This document shows, one piece after another, positions 1 through 11,461 of a stretch of DNA of 64,000 nucleotides (positions within the stretch are counted from its first letter, which is position 1; every line of letters begins with the position of its first letter). The notes below the pieces were generated by a model, which had not been told where the DNA came from, did not search any database, and saw only the letters and a list, made by a program, of their open reading frames with translations. Position numbers and translations under genes: made by a program. This DNA is from Krasilnikovozyma curviuscula. Lineage: Eukaryota; Basidiomycota; Tremellomycetes; Cystofilobasidiales; Mrakiaceae. The DNA is taken from the NCBI GenBank assembly GCA_014825775.1, contig MVAQ01000081.1:20267-84266 (forward strand). Reading direction: 5' to 3'.

Positions 1-463
1 CCAGAGCTTTGGCGTAGTTGTTTGAGAGCTTGATCCTTTCCCACATATGAGCTGGTGTGTGAGCTCTCTCTATCGTTTTCATGTACAGATACAAGACACC
101 TGTTTCCCGGTCACAGGAAATTGTCAGTGGCATGTTCCAAAAATTTCCCCAGGCGCGAAGAGGCTGTAACGTCTTGGAATGTGATTTCAAATGCACTCAC
201 CTTCCTTCTCACGGACAGTAGCATAACGAGAGTTTGCTAAAGGGCACGACTGTCGGTTGCAGAATCCAGTGACGTTGTATTCGTTCCTGCAGAAATTTTG
301 AGTTTCCGTCCTGGTGTTCAGAGAATTCCACCAGATCAGCTCGTCTTCACACGATAGTCTTTCCCAGAGGCTGAAGGGTCTTGGGTAAAGAATAGACTCA
401 CTTTACTTTGTACGAGCAGAACTGGGCGTTGATAACAGACCAAATGACATCGTCCGACTGCAT
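1..463 (-). CDS. MAK16: MAK16 ribosome biogenesis factor (5' part, cut by window edge)
   Basis: Mak16 is a nucleolar protein needed to build the 60S ribosomal subunit. Reading the minus strand, three exons (402-463, 201-310 and 99 down to the window edge) splice in phase. They give the family's very conserved start: [20 protein letters not shown], then a Cys-rich part with [15 protein letters not shown] and [18 protein letters not shown], then [18 protein letters not shown]. The cysteines resemble those that hold a metal site in this family. Introns have GTGAGT donors and CAG acceptors. The rest of the gene lies left of the window. Its promoter faces the degenerate methyltransferase copy. The identification is very secure from these motifs; only the individual exons are too short to stand out as long open frames. 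Confidence 0.95.
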
Positions 464-759
464 CGTTGGCTCAAATTTTTGAGGGGTTGGTGAGGAAGGG
501 ACGGTCGAAGGCTGCTGCTGGACCTAAACAAAGATCTGGAGATTCCTTCTGCAGCTGATGTACTGCTCTGGTTCAGGTGGGGGTGAGCTGGTGAATTGTA
601 ATTCGAAGGAGCACTCGAAAACTCGAGGCTGGCCGTGCTTCAGAAATTTCAGAGTCGTCGTCGCCACTGGAACGAGCGAAGCAGAGCAGCGCTCAATAAC
701 TACCTCAAGGTCAAACGTCGTAGTCAGACCATTTCCCCCACCTCTACAATTCGGCAGGA
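464..759. other. Intergenic region between MAK16 and methyltransferase copy 1
   Basis: This stretch of about 300 bases should hold the promoter of MAK16 (minus) and that of the first methyltransferase copy (plus). Open frames here have no recognisable domains and run antisense to each other. I see no TATA box, RNA gene or repeat. Confidence 0.5.
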
Positions 760-2555
760 ATGATCCGTTTATCAGACAGCTCACTTGAAGAGCACACGTG
801 GCTCGACCATCGACAGAGGGAGGGTGCAGACGACTGGGACAATAGCAGCAGCGACGTGAGCTCGACCATCGGCACTTCGACGGACGACACATCGACCATT
901 GGAGGCTGCTCGACAATTTCTTCTCACTGCTGATATCAGAGAAGCTCTCTTCAAAGTGGTGAATGGCTGTAAGTAGTAGGGTTTTTCTTTTTTTTTTGGT
1001 TTGGATGGTGAAACGAAGTGATGATCTAACTGCTTGCGCTCGACCGCCTGAAACGAATTGATCGCGCGTGTCAGGCCATTACCCAGTGATGAGTGACAAC
1101 TCTTTCTTCCCAATTGAGGCCTATCACAGCTCCGAAGTTGCCAATTTTAAGTTCTGTACGCTCTGTAGGTATTGACTTAGTCCCTTCCCTTTCTCGATGC
1201 ACTGCTAAAGTCAGACAGTCCAGGGAGGTTTACTAATCCGTTACGTTTGTGTTTTTTATTTTTACCCTGGAAGGTGACTTCAGCACTCCTTCTTTTCTTC
1301 CAGTTGAACACAACTGGAGGAATATACTGAAGACTAGAAGCAACGCTGCTTTCTTAGACATCGACTGTGGTGTTCTTGGCCTCAATGTGATTGACATCGC
1401 TTCTAACTATCCTCACGCTACCAGCGTTGGGATCGACATTGTGCCGATTGATGAGGACGTCCTTGCTCCGTCGTAAGCTTTCAGTTGCTAGTTTCTGTTT
1501 TAGAGAGAGAGAGAGAGAGAGATTTGGGCCACCCTCAACACTACTACTAAAGCAGGTGCTGATTTTTGTCGTCACTCCGCCTCACAGTAATGCCATCTTC
1601 GAGATCGCGGATGCCTCGTATCCACTAGAATTTCCGGATGAGTCGTTTGATGTCATCAGTGAGTAACATCCACCGCTACCGACTGAGCAATTCGGGGTGG
1701 TGTGAGATATCCTTTCTGATTGTCGACTGATGACGTTGATTCAATCTCAGCGATCACTTGGATTTCCTGGTTCATGTCCAAGCAAAGGTATATCTCCTTG
1801 ATTGACGAGGTCGCAAGGTTGCTGAGACCAGGACAATGCTCGTTTTTTATTTTTTGTTTTTACAATTCAAGTTACTTATTAAGAGAACTTTCCTTCACGA
1901 TGTCGCTAGGAGGGATACTTAAGACCGTTGAACCAGGACTGAGGAGACCGGAAGATCCCAAGATGAGCTTGAAAGATGAGTGAGTTGAAGGGACCTACAT
2001 TCGACTGTGATGCGCATTCCCTCGACTGACTTTTTCTTTTCCTTCGCTCACTTACCAGCTTCCCAGCTTACTTCGCTCTCCAGCAGGCGAAGAAGCTCGT
2101 CATATCTGAGGCTGGAGAGTCTCTCCAAGGAGCCCTCGAAACGGCAGCGGCTTCCCCAGGTATCATCGCTGCGTGCAAGCACCAGGACGACAAGGCGCTG
2201 TTCGCCCAGGTGTATTCCTCGAAGCCGATCGTCAAGTACGGAGAGAGAGATGGAGACACGTAAGTTGCACTGGCATGAATCAGATTGATTTTAGTCTTGC
2301 AGATTTGGCTTATGGTGTTCATTCGCTATAACCCCTTGACTTGACAGACCGTTGGAAGCAGAGCTTGGCCGCCTCGCGATGGAATGTATCGCCCCACACT
2401 GCAGGAGATCAATCGGCCTTTTGACGGGTCTTGACGATGAGATAGCGACCCAGTTGGACACAGCTGTGATGCAGGAGATGAGACGCATGACGAGGGAGAA
2501 GGGTAAAGGCATCTGTAAGGACGTCTATCTGGTGTATGCCGTGAAGCGATCTTGA
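760..2555 (+). pseudogene. Degenerate first copy of a tandem SAM-dependent methyltransferase
   Basis: Exon by exon this matches the gene at 2814-4641, including the motif region AAFLDIDCGVLGLNVIDIAS, the later IADASYPLEFPDESFDVI, the LLRPG loop and the ending GKGICKDVYLVYAVKRS. Three defects are visible. An extra base around 916-930 puts the N-terminal exon (frame from the ATG at 760) out of frame with TADIREALFKVVNG. The glycine of SAM motif I (DIGCG in copy 2) is Asp (DIDCG). The intron at 1832-1909 has lost its GT donor (now GA). Splicing elsewhere is still consistent, so decay is recent or partial, and translation from the later ATG of the YPVMSDNSFF stretch remains possible. I call it a probable pseudogene. 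A family member under relaxed selection is the alternative. Confidence 0.7.
1502..1521 (+). repeat. GA dinucleotide microsatellite in an intron
   Basis: About ten AG units lie inside the fourth intron of the degenerate methyltransferase copy. The matching intron of copy 2 lacks the run, so it arose or expanded after duplication. Confidence 0.85.
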
Positions 2556-2813
2556 AGTCTATATCTATCATCGTGTGTTGTTTTTGTTTGATTTGATTTG
2601 AGTTGCTTTTGTTTTATTTAGCTTTGTTTTATTTATTTAGTTGCTACTCGGGTTTTGCCTGTTGTCTCATACATTACCTCAGACGGAGCCAGTAATAATG
2701 ATATTTCGCGTCCGGCGTCACAAACTCCTGGATTAAGTTAGTTAGTTGGTTACCTTACATCAGCACCAGGAACCCCTTTTGACAGGGTTTTTTTCTCACT
2801 TCAGCACTGAAGA

Positions 2814-4641
2814 ATGCTTCAGCATCGCGATGACTGTCGAGAAGCTCGAGAACCCAGGAGCTGGCTCGACCTTCGACAGAGGCAGCAGCCAAGCGCTCCC
2901 GACGAAGCCAGCTCCGAGTTCAGCTCGACCGTGGGGACGTCGACAGACGACACGTCGACGATTGGAGGCTGCTCAACACTGTCTCTTACTGCCGAGATCC
3001 GGGAGGCTCTCTTCAGGGTCGAGAATGGGTGTACGTTCTGCATGCATTCAATTGACGAAGAAGAAAAAGAAGAGAGTAAGCTGACGCTTCTGGCTGCTGC
3101 ATGAATTCTGCGTTTCTTCGCCGGGCAGCTCGATACCCCGTCATGAGCGACACCAGCTTCTTCCCCATCGAGAGCTACAACAAGTCAGAGCTGGCGGTCT
3201 TCAACTGGGGCAAGCTCAGTAAGTGTTGGGACCAGCTGGCTAGCTTTATTGACAAGAACACGCCAAGAACGAGACGTTTGCTGTTCCACACACACGAAAA
3301 CAAACACAGCACTGACGATCCTTCCCAAGCGCAGGCAACAGGAAGGCACTGCCGTGGGTGCCCCCAGAGCTGGGGTGGAGGCGTGTCCTGAGGACGAGCC
3401 CGGATGCTGCGTACCTGGACATCGGGTGCGGCGCGCTCGGCCTCAAGGTGCTCGATGTCGCCTCTGAGTTTCCACAAGTGCGATGTCTGGGGATCGACAT
3501 CATTCCCGTCAATGAAGACGTCCTTGCACCGCCGTAAGCCGCGTCCCTCCTTTCTCCAACCGACTGTTGCTCACCGCTCTGCGCTTCACCACATCCATCT
3601 CTCGCCCAACCTCTCCCGGCAGCAATGCCTCGTTCGAGATCGCCGACGCTTCTTATCCCCTGGAATACCCAGACCGCTCATTCGATGTCATTAGTAAGTG
3701 TCGTACAGGCTCGTTCATGCATGCCGTTCGTGCGGTGGCAGCTTTCATGCAGCCCATTCACACATCGCACACATCGCACTCATTTACGCCCCGCTCTCTT
3801 CCCGCTCTTCCTCCCTCAGATGTCAGGTGGATATCGTGGTTCATGTCTCAGCATCGCTATGCTTGTCTCATCGATGAGGCTGCTAGGCTGTTGAGACCAG
3901 GTATGTCCGACCCCGACCCCGACCCCATTTGCGCTCCTACGCCGTAACCTTCTCTGACTTGCGGGGGCCGCACTTGCTTTCTTTCTCTGTCCCCGCCAGG
4001 CGGGATATTGATGGTGGTTGAACCCTCCCTCCGAAGACCTGAAGACCCGAAGATGACCCTGAAAGAACAGCACGTTGAGCTCTTCATTCGCCCGTGCTTC
4101 ATCAGGATGCTCCCCTGACATACGTTGCTTCCATCAGCTTCCCAGCCTACTACGCCCTGCAACAAGCCAAGAGACAAGTCGTTGCAGAAGCAGGAGACGC
4201 TCTCCGGGATGCCTTCGAGACGGCAGCTGCTCTGCCCATCATCGTCGCAGAGTGTAAGGATCAAAACGAAGACGCCATGTTCGCGCGTGTTTACTCCTCC
4301 AAGCGCTTGGTTATTTATGGCGAAAGGGATGGAGATACGTAAGCGTTTAATCAAGCTTGTCCTTCCTCCCACCCAGCCTCCCGCTCTTACTTGTTTTACT
4401 CTGTTTCTGTTCCTGACCCACCCACTTCACTGACTTTGAAAGGCCATGGGAAGCGATGCTCGGAAGGCTGGCGATGGACTGCCTTCCAACTCCCACCAAG
4501 ATATCCATCGGCCGCCAAGCGGGATTGGACGAAGAGGTCACTGCCCAGCTCGACGCCGGCTTCTCGCATGAGATGACGAGGGAACGAGGAAAAGGCATCT
4601 GCAAAGACGTCCATTTGGTGTATGCTGTAAAGCGCCCTTGA
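2814..4641 (+). CDS. SAM-dependent methyltransferase, second tandem copy
   Basis: This is a probable class I methyltransferase; its substrate cannot be told from the sequence. Spliced exons give SAM motif I as YLDIGCGALGLKVLDVAS, followed by an acidic strand end (GIDIIPVNED), a post-motif ASFEIADASYPLEYPDRSFD typical of Methyltransf_11/25 domains, and RLLRPGGILMVVEP. The start at 2814 is the upstream ATG in frame with the phase-consistent first exon ending ALFRVENG. The intron after PKMTLKE (4070-4137) must use a GC donor. Reading on instead gives an early stop, whereas the splice restores FPAYYALQQAKRQ, which aligns with copy 1. The C-terminal part resembles its neighbour throughout. Family-level fungal relatives include TAM/LaeA-like enzymes, but no specific role should be assumed. 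Confidence 0.8.
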
Positions 4642-4978
4642 TTTGATTTATTTTTTAATCTTATGAGAAGTTTTTCTTTTCTTTTTTTGGTTTACTGCTG
4701 GGGTTTCGGTTTTGTGGGTGTTTTATTAATCGCTATTTTGGTCCTCACCTTGTATACATACTGTTGTCGCCATTGCGCTTGCTGTTTTATTTATTTATTT
4801 TTGCCTTTCGTTGATGTAAAACCAATGAAGTCAACTCACTCAGTATGGTTGGGTGGTTCGTTCGTTGGTTGTTCCCATTGAGAGAAAAACAGCTGCAAAC
4901 CGCTCACTCACAATCACCACCAGGACCTGCCCGTCGTCTCTGACGATCCTCCAACGTTCAAGGCCCAAATCGTCACAC
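4642..4978. other. Intergenic, T-rich, before MVP1
   Basis: T-rich sequence follows the methyltransferase stop and then runs into the presumed MVP1 promoter. I see no gene, RNA or repeat here beyond simple T-runs. Confidence 0.6.
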
Positions 4979-7686
4979 ATGTTCAACGCTCCACGAACGA
5001 CTCGACAAGGATCTCAAGCTGGTGCAGTATCTCCATTCGCATCCTTCGACCCTCTGGCAGCACTGAACGAACCAGATCCATGGAGCGGCCAGACAACTCC
5101 TGTTCAATCTAACTCACCTGCCCCCCCTTCCATCCCTGGTCCACCTGTCCCACCGACTCCTCCTTCATATGATAGAGCAGACTCGATTGATTCTGCCGGT
5201 AGGAATGGTGGCTTCGGTAGTGGGCCAGGAGGAGCAGGCCTGTATGGTAAGGCTTTCGTTGCGTTCCTGTCGTCCGCATTAAGGGGTAGTCTCAACGAAC
5301 AATCTGGGCTGACCAAATGAACCCCTCCTGTCCACTGATAGACGAAGCTTTACTACCCCCAATCTACTTCACAGCTCTCAATGCCATCGATCCAGCTGAA
5401 ACCGACTCCATTTCCCTGCCTTCGCTGCATCGTCTCTTGTCGACCTCGACTCCAAGCCTCTCTGCTTCAAATACCGAGAAGATCGTCAACATCGTTACGG
5501 GATCAACAAAGACGAAGATAGGAAGGCAAGAAGTTATACTGGCGCTGTGTTTGGTCGGCTGTGTTCAGATCGGGGAAGGTGAGCAGTAGCGAGCGTCCCT
5601 GACCCGCATGACGGCCTTCAAATCTATCCTGCTGCCGGGTTCTTGCTGATGTCTCTTCCGGCGTGAATAGATGCTTCTTTGGACTCAGTATCGTCTCACA
5701 GACTTTCACCAATAACACCTTCTTTGGTCCTCTCCTCACTCGCCGCTCCCACCTCTTCTTCCTTCGCTTCACCGCCTTCACCATACGCTCCAATTTCACT
5801 TCCGACAAGCTTCCCATCATCAACGACAGATTCATGGCCTCAGGCAACATCATCACCTGTCACTGGCTCCTCAAGATTGCCCAATCGTACCAACGGATCT
5901 TCGCCAACGAAATACGTAACCGGACCAGGAAGCTACGGACTTGGTGGGGTTCCTCAGTGGTGGACGAAGTTGGAAAAGATCGAAGTGAGAACTATTCCTG
6001 AGAAAAGAGGTGGTTTTCTGAACAAATTCACGGTGTATGAAATTACCAGCGATGTAAGTACAGCTCCCCTATTTGCTTCCATTTTGTTGAGCCTTCAATC
6101 TCATGACAACCTGATTTTTCTATATCTCAATCACCTCCTCTAATAAACGTCTCACCTAGCAGCGCCGTTCAGCACCCGTCCACCGACGGTTTTCATCCTT
6201 CATCACTCTCCTAGAAATTCTCACCTCTAGATACCCGTTCCGACTCCTCCCAACCCTCCCACCAAAACGTTTAGCATCAACGACGACAGCATCGGAGTCC
6301 TGGTTGGAGAATCGTAGGAAAGGCTTGATGAGGTTCATTAAGTATGTGGTGAACCATCCGGTGTTGAAGGATGATGCGGTCGTGAAAGCGTTCATGGAGG
6401 AGGGGGATTGGGATAGCTGGAGAAAAGTGAGTTGACGATTGTCAGGGTGTATCATCGCTGCGTTAATTGAGTTGCGAAATTGACCTAATGTCCTTCTTGT
6501 CGCTTCGTACAGAGATCCCACCTGGCGATGGATGAAGAAGGTTTGGGTAAACGATTGAGTCCGAATGAAGAACAGAAGATTCCAGATGACATTCCAGAAA
6601 AACTCCAGTAAGTAGTCTCCGGTCTACACTTGGTCTTCGTGGTCGCAAGTAGCGCCGTCGCCGTGATCCACAGCCGACCGTTCTAACATTTCGTTTTGGA
6701 CCTCGCACCTAGTGCTCTACGCCAAAATCTTCCCCATCTTATCGCATCCTGGACATCAATCTGTACGACCTTTGAACGTATTGCTCGTCGACTCGAGGCT
6801 GCTTCTGCCGATGCGTCGCGCCTGAACATGGCCCTAAACGCCCTGACTGAACGTGGTGGGACCCTGGGTAACGATCCGATTATTGGATGGATTGGTGAGC
6901 GGGCTGAGCTGGAGGGCGGTGTCAGAGCTGGGTTAATGAGAGTCAGCGAGGGTTGGAAAGGAGTGGCAGAGGGACAGGAACGACGAGTGAGTGACAAATC
7001 TAACATTTGTGGTCTGTTCATTTTTTCGTACTTTTCCCGTCTGATCAAGCTATTTTCGTTTCCCCCAGAGCACTCATTTGCTCTTGACAACGGTCGAACA
7101 ACTCCGAGCTCAACGCGACCTCTACATCTCCTTCCACCTCCTCTTCTTACGATACGACCGCCTCTCATTGGATCTTGTGGATAAACTGCGTAAGAAAGTT
7201 GAGACAAATCTCAAGAAGATTGAAACTGTGAAATCTATTGCCAAGCCTGGTTGGGAAGTCGAGGTTGACAAGCTAGCGGCGGCGATCGAGAGTGATAATG
7301 TTGCCATTGAGAAGGCGTTGAATAGAAGAATTTACATCAGGTGGTGGTAAGTCTATCGCTCATCACATCTATTTCTGAAACTGCGTCCCCTGGTTCTAAA
7401 AGAGCTGACTATTTCTTTACGCAGTATGTGGAACGAGCTTGCTTACGTCCTTCACCCACTGGAGAACACGCGTCTCACCATCCTCTGGAAGGAGTTTACA
7501 AAAGAAGAAGTTGCCTACTCGGAGAACGTCGTTCGATTGTGGGAGAAGCTGAACACAGGGATCGAAGGAATGCCACTGGAAGGTGGTGCGCTAAGGCGAG
7601 ATGATAGCACTGCTCTTGATCTGGATAGATATGATAGTGTTGTGAACGGTGGGAATGGTATCGGCGGGTATGACGTAGGGTTCTAA
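4979..7686 (+). CDS. MVP1: Sorting nexin MVP1
   Basis: Mvp1 is a PX-BAR sorting nexin that binds phosphoinositides on endosomes and helps recycle cargo and direct vacuolar sorting. The N-terminal exon is Pro/Ser-rich (MFNAPRTTRQGSQAG). Next comes a helical EH-like stretch from DEALLPPIYFTALNAIDP to KTKIGRQEVILALCLVG, then a Ser/Pro linker. The PX domain begins near RTIPEKRGGFLNKFTVYEI and contains the phosphoinositide-binding RRFSSFITLLEIL and the PP-rich loop LLPTLPPKR. The C-terminal half is long and helical (BAR), ending at a stop at 7684. The order EH-like, PX, BAR is that of Mvp1 rather than of Snx41 or Atg20. Several GT..AG introns, including those near 5248, 5580, 6054 and 6427, join in phase. 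Confidence 0.9.
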
Positions 7687-8298
7687 AGTAAATGTGGCAT
7701 TCTTATCGCGACAGGCTTTCCTCTGTGGTTGTAGTGTTTAGAAGGACAAAATCAGTCAGATTTATGCATAGTCTACCTTTTGGTCCCAGACTGTTGTATC
7801 CCTCAGATACACGTAGAAAAATTAGTCTTCAATTCATCACATATTCATAACTTTTATTCGTCCCGGTGCTGAACCGGTCAGCTTAAGGTTGTTTTCAAGC
7901 CGCATCATCATCTTCACTAAGAACCCGTCTCTTCAACTGGAAATCTAACCGAACAGACCATCATTTGTGTCTTCTCTCATACGGTACAGCTCTGTAGTCC
8001 GGTCCTTCGTCGCTGTTTGGAGCCTCTGCGCCACTCAGCAAATTTCAGTACCCGCTGCTAGAAGTAAATAGAGACTGAGGAAAGAACTACGTATTGAGTG
8101 AGTACCAAGTCGTACTATGCTTCTGTTATGAGAAGGAATACTGAATTGAATGTTGCTGTTCATTGGAGATCTTCAGGTGAACCAACGTGTTCCTCCTACC
8201 AACTGGAAACGTTCGCCGAAAAGAAATCTTTACGACATCGCCCAACCAACACTACGACCAACAACCTGGAGGCACATTCCATCATCTATAGGGTCAAA
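7687..8298. other. Intergenic between MVP1 and the F-box-like gene
   Basis: This is the 3' end of MVP1 and the upstream region of the next gene. One open frame runs into the gene from 8098 but has no ATG at its first codon, so it is likely leader sequence. No other structure seen. Confidence 0.5.
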
Positions 8299-10067
8299 AT
8301 GACGGCTGCTTCGTATCCACCGTACTCGATTCTCTCACTAGGTCCAGAAATACTCTTGCACGTTGCGAGGTTCCTGTTCGAAAGAGGGGTGGATATGGAA
8401 GATGACCCCTCCCACTTCAAGAGACCAGACGGTTGGAATGATCTCATAGCTTTCTCGAGCGTGTCCAAGAAGGTCAGGATGGCCTGCTTGAGCCACCTGT
8501 TCAAACATCCTGTGGTGGCTAAAGATTACCATTTGTCGATGTGTGGTGAGAAGGACTATCTGGATTATGAGAATCAGCCTGCAGTAATCTCTTCCATTTG
8601 ATATAATTTTGTCTTTCTTGCACTGATTGCTCGCCCCTTCCTTTCAGGTAGAGAATTTTCTGCTGTTTGCTTTGGACAATCCTCAGCTCACGAAGTTGGC
8701 AGAGTGAGTTCAAGACACAAGCAATGTGTTGTTCCCAGAAGAGAAACTGATTTTTTGACTGAGCTCTGCAGGCATCTTACCATCCGTATGGACGTCGCGA
8801 CGTCACGGTCCCTCCACTCATCACTACAGTACTTGAATCACGTTGCTCAAGCGTTCCCCAACCTTACCAAACTCGACATCAAAGGATGGCCGACGTTAGA
8901 CTTGGCCATGGTTACCAAAATCAATTCCATGAAACTTATGACAGCAGTTCGAGCCAAAGATGTGGAAGTCCCGCCTGAATCCATCACAACAAACTTTCTC
9001 CGCAAGATCCATCTCAAGCAGGCTGAAGGCTTCGATTCGTATGGTCTCTCAAAAGGCTCCGGTCTGCAGGTGAATCGGCTGAAGCTCACGGAAGACCCAA
9101 CTCCAGAACAGACCTGCCATAATTATACCGGTCTTCGAGGCTTGACAGTGTTCTCGCCAAAAGATGGCTCCTGGATCGCTCCCTTCCTGGCTCAGCATCC
9201 CAAGATCATAACTGCTGGGGTATACTCTTTGGAAAGCTGGGACTCGGCTGTGACTTGTAGTGGGGGGATCAAAAGGCTGAATGAGAGCTTGGTGAAATGC
9301 GACCAAGTGGGATGTCAGCTTCCCGCTCTGAAGGAATTCTCCCAACTAAGGGTTGGCACTGGTCCTGGCGAAGAGTGGCAGATCAGAGATCTGGAGTTGC
9401 ACTGTGATCAGTGGACGAGCTGTTCGTTGAAGGCACTTCTCGACGTTCATCCGGCGCTGAAAGGGTTGAGGCTGTTTGGTGATGTTGCTAAGTCAGAGCT
9501 GCTAGAGGGTCGAGGTGCTTCCCAAGTAAGCCACATCTCGTTCATAGCCAGAGTAAAGGAAAATTACTTACTCTCAATATTTGGCTTATGTCTAATAAGT
9601 TTTTCAACCTCCTTTTCCAATTCAAACACCTCGAGTATCTCAAGCTCAGTCCCAACATTCTCAACTGGCTGTTGCACCACTCTGTCAATTTCTTTGGTGC
9701 CGAGAAATCATCTCAAATCATAGTAGCTCAATACGAATCGTTTTTCATGTTCAAGGTTCAAACGATTGTCCAACAGATCATCGCCGCCATTCCAACTCTG
9801 GAATGGCTGAGCTTTGGGCCCAACAGAGTGGACATCGGATTTGGCGCCTTTGAGGTGAAGAGAGACGCTGGACTGGTGGATACTCTTTTTGAAAGAGGAC
9901 ATGAGGAGATCTACAGCGCGATTCTGTTTGAACACTGCGGTGAAGGAGTCATTCGAGACCAGCCGGTGTACGATCAAATCTTGGAAGGTAAAGGCGATCG
10001 TTTTGAAATTGTAACCCTTTCTTCCTGACTGACGGTGTGTTTATTGCTTTTAAATTCAGACGACTAA
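8299..10067 (+). CDS. F-box-like protein with leucine-rich C-terminal part
   Basis: The start ATG at 8299 opens MTAASYPPYSILSLGPEILL. The stretch SLGPEILLHVARFLFERGV and, after an insertion, WNDLIAFSSVSKKVRMACLS resembles an F-box, the Skp1-binding helix bundle of SCF ubiquitin ligases. Behind it are irregular leucine-rich segments (FPNLTKLDIKGW, LRGLTVFSP, LKGLRLFGD, FKHLEYLKLSPN), as in the substrate-binding half of many fungal F-box proteins. Introns at about 8587, 8701 and 9526 splice in phase. The end is uncertain. A GTAAAG donor near 9988 spliced to 10060 would end the protein in a short DD tail at 10067; reading on ends instead at 10028. No close named family is recognised, and the substrate is unknown. 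Confidence 0.7.
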
Positions 10068-11461
10068 CGGAGTTGCTTTCTGCTCAGAAGAGCTTACTTG
10101 TACCAGAGTTGGATGCATTTGTGAATTAGTACACCACCCTGGGCTCAGGCCTGAGTCCTTCATGTTGAAATGAGACGTCTGATAACTCTAAGGATTTTAA
10201 GAAATTGTGAGGAAGGAAGAGCTCTTTACTCCTCTTGGAACTTCGTTCGGTACCCGATGGAAAAATCTTGGAAGTTGTATATGGTTCGTGCTTGCCATGC
10301 CCTGCCTACACCAACGACTCTAAATTGTTCAAGAGTCCCTTCGCTTTATTCAGCGCCTAAGTCGCTTTCAACCTTATTGTCACTATTACTCTTGATGTCT
10401 CAGGTACGCAGGCAGCTAGATAAACCAGCCTACTTCTGTCTTCACTTCGCCCCCACGATCATTTCTTCCCGTCGAGTTCCCAATGTTCGATTAGTTTGTT
10501 TTTGGAGGTGTCTCCATCTCCCATGTGGTGTACATGCTCTAGAGGCTAACTTTCTGCTAATCGCTCAGCGCACGATGATGCCCGTTGTTGTCTTTGTTTT
10601 GTATGATGGCGGAAGCAAGCACAAGGCACATCTGCACGCGATCTGGAACTCCTCAACGAAACACCCTTTTGGTTGTTTTGGCAGCAGTTCAGTTCCACAA
10701 ACCAGCAGCCACTGAGTGCTTCGAACGTATGAGGACGGCCACTTTACGACGGTTCTCCGTTCTTCTTGGAAATGCCGCTCACTACATCTAATCTCGTTCG
10801 AGTGAGTTTTGAATTGGAGACAGTTCAGATGGTAGGATGGTAGGATGGTGAGCGCTTGCTCTGCAGTGTTTCCTGTGGCATCTCAGATGCTGGACATTGA
10901 AGGCGCGTAATGGCAGAACGACTTCACGACTTCCGAGAAAGCAGTGCTTCGGAAGCTAGTTCAATATTCAAACAATGTGTGGAATAATACTGTACGATAC
11001 TTTGCTATAGTAGCGCCATGGTGATGATGTGAGAAACATGGTAGCTGCGCGTCCAATCGCCGCTGCATTTCTGGCCCCAAATTGGGAAGGAAACCTTTCG
11101 GCTCTCCTCATCCAGCCTATTTTGAAATGTCAGAGTAGGCCGGGTGAAGGTTCGGCTTTCCTGAGGGTTTGCCACTGCTTTACTTGAAGGTCGCTATCTC
11201 GCCCCTTCGCTGTCTGGTGAGGTCAAACCACGACATTGCCCAAACCCGCCCTGTATAAACATTCTCAGACAGTAAGTATTCCAATGACTTTCAAGCTTGC
11301 TCACTATCCAATCAGCTCATTAGCTCTGCCCTTTCTTGACTTTTCCGGTCAACTTCAATTCTCAAGCTTCGCCCCTCTGTAGCACCCATTTGAAGCCTAA
11401 CTCTCCCATCCTGCAGGTCACGTTCAGGATATAGGATTATACTTGCAACATTATCTTCAGG
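10068..11461. other. 1.4 kb gene-poor stretch
   Basis: One plus-strand open frame of about 180 codons (10170-10715) has no domain, odd composition and no splice context, so I do not annotate it. A short direct repeat of GGTAGGATG units occurs near 10840. The right end should contain the SPT20 promoter and leader. No RNA gene or mobile element could be recognised. Confidence 0.5.

Noticed and set aside
4070..4117. Premature stop making methyltransferase copy 2 a pseudogene
   Set aside because: The stop lies inside an intron with a GC donor; splicing restores the aligned frame to 4641.
10170..10715. 181-codon plus-strand open frame after the F-box-like gene
   Set aside because: No domain, no family resemblance, Ser/Leu/Cys composition like random frame, and no splice or promoter context.
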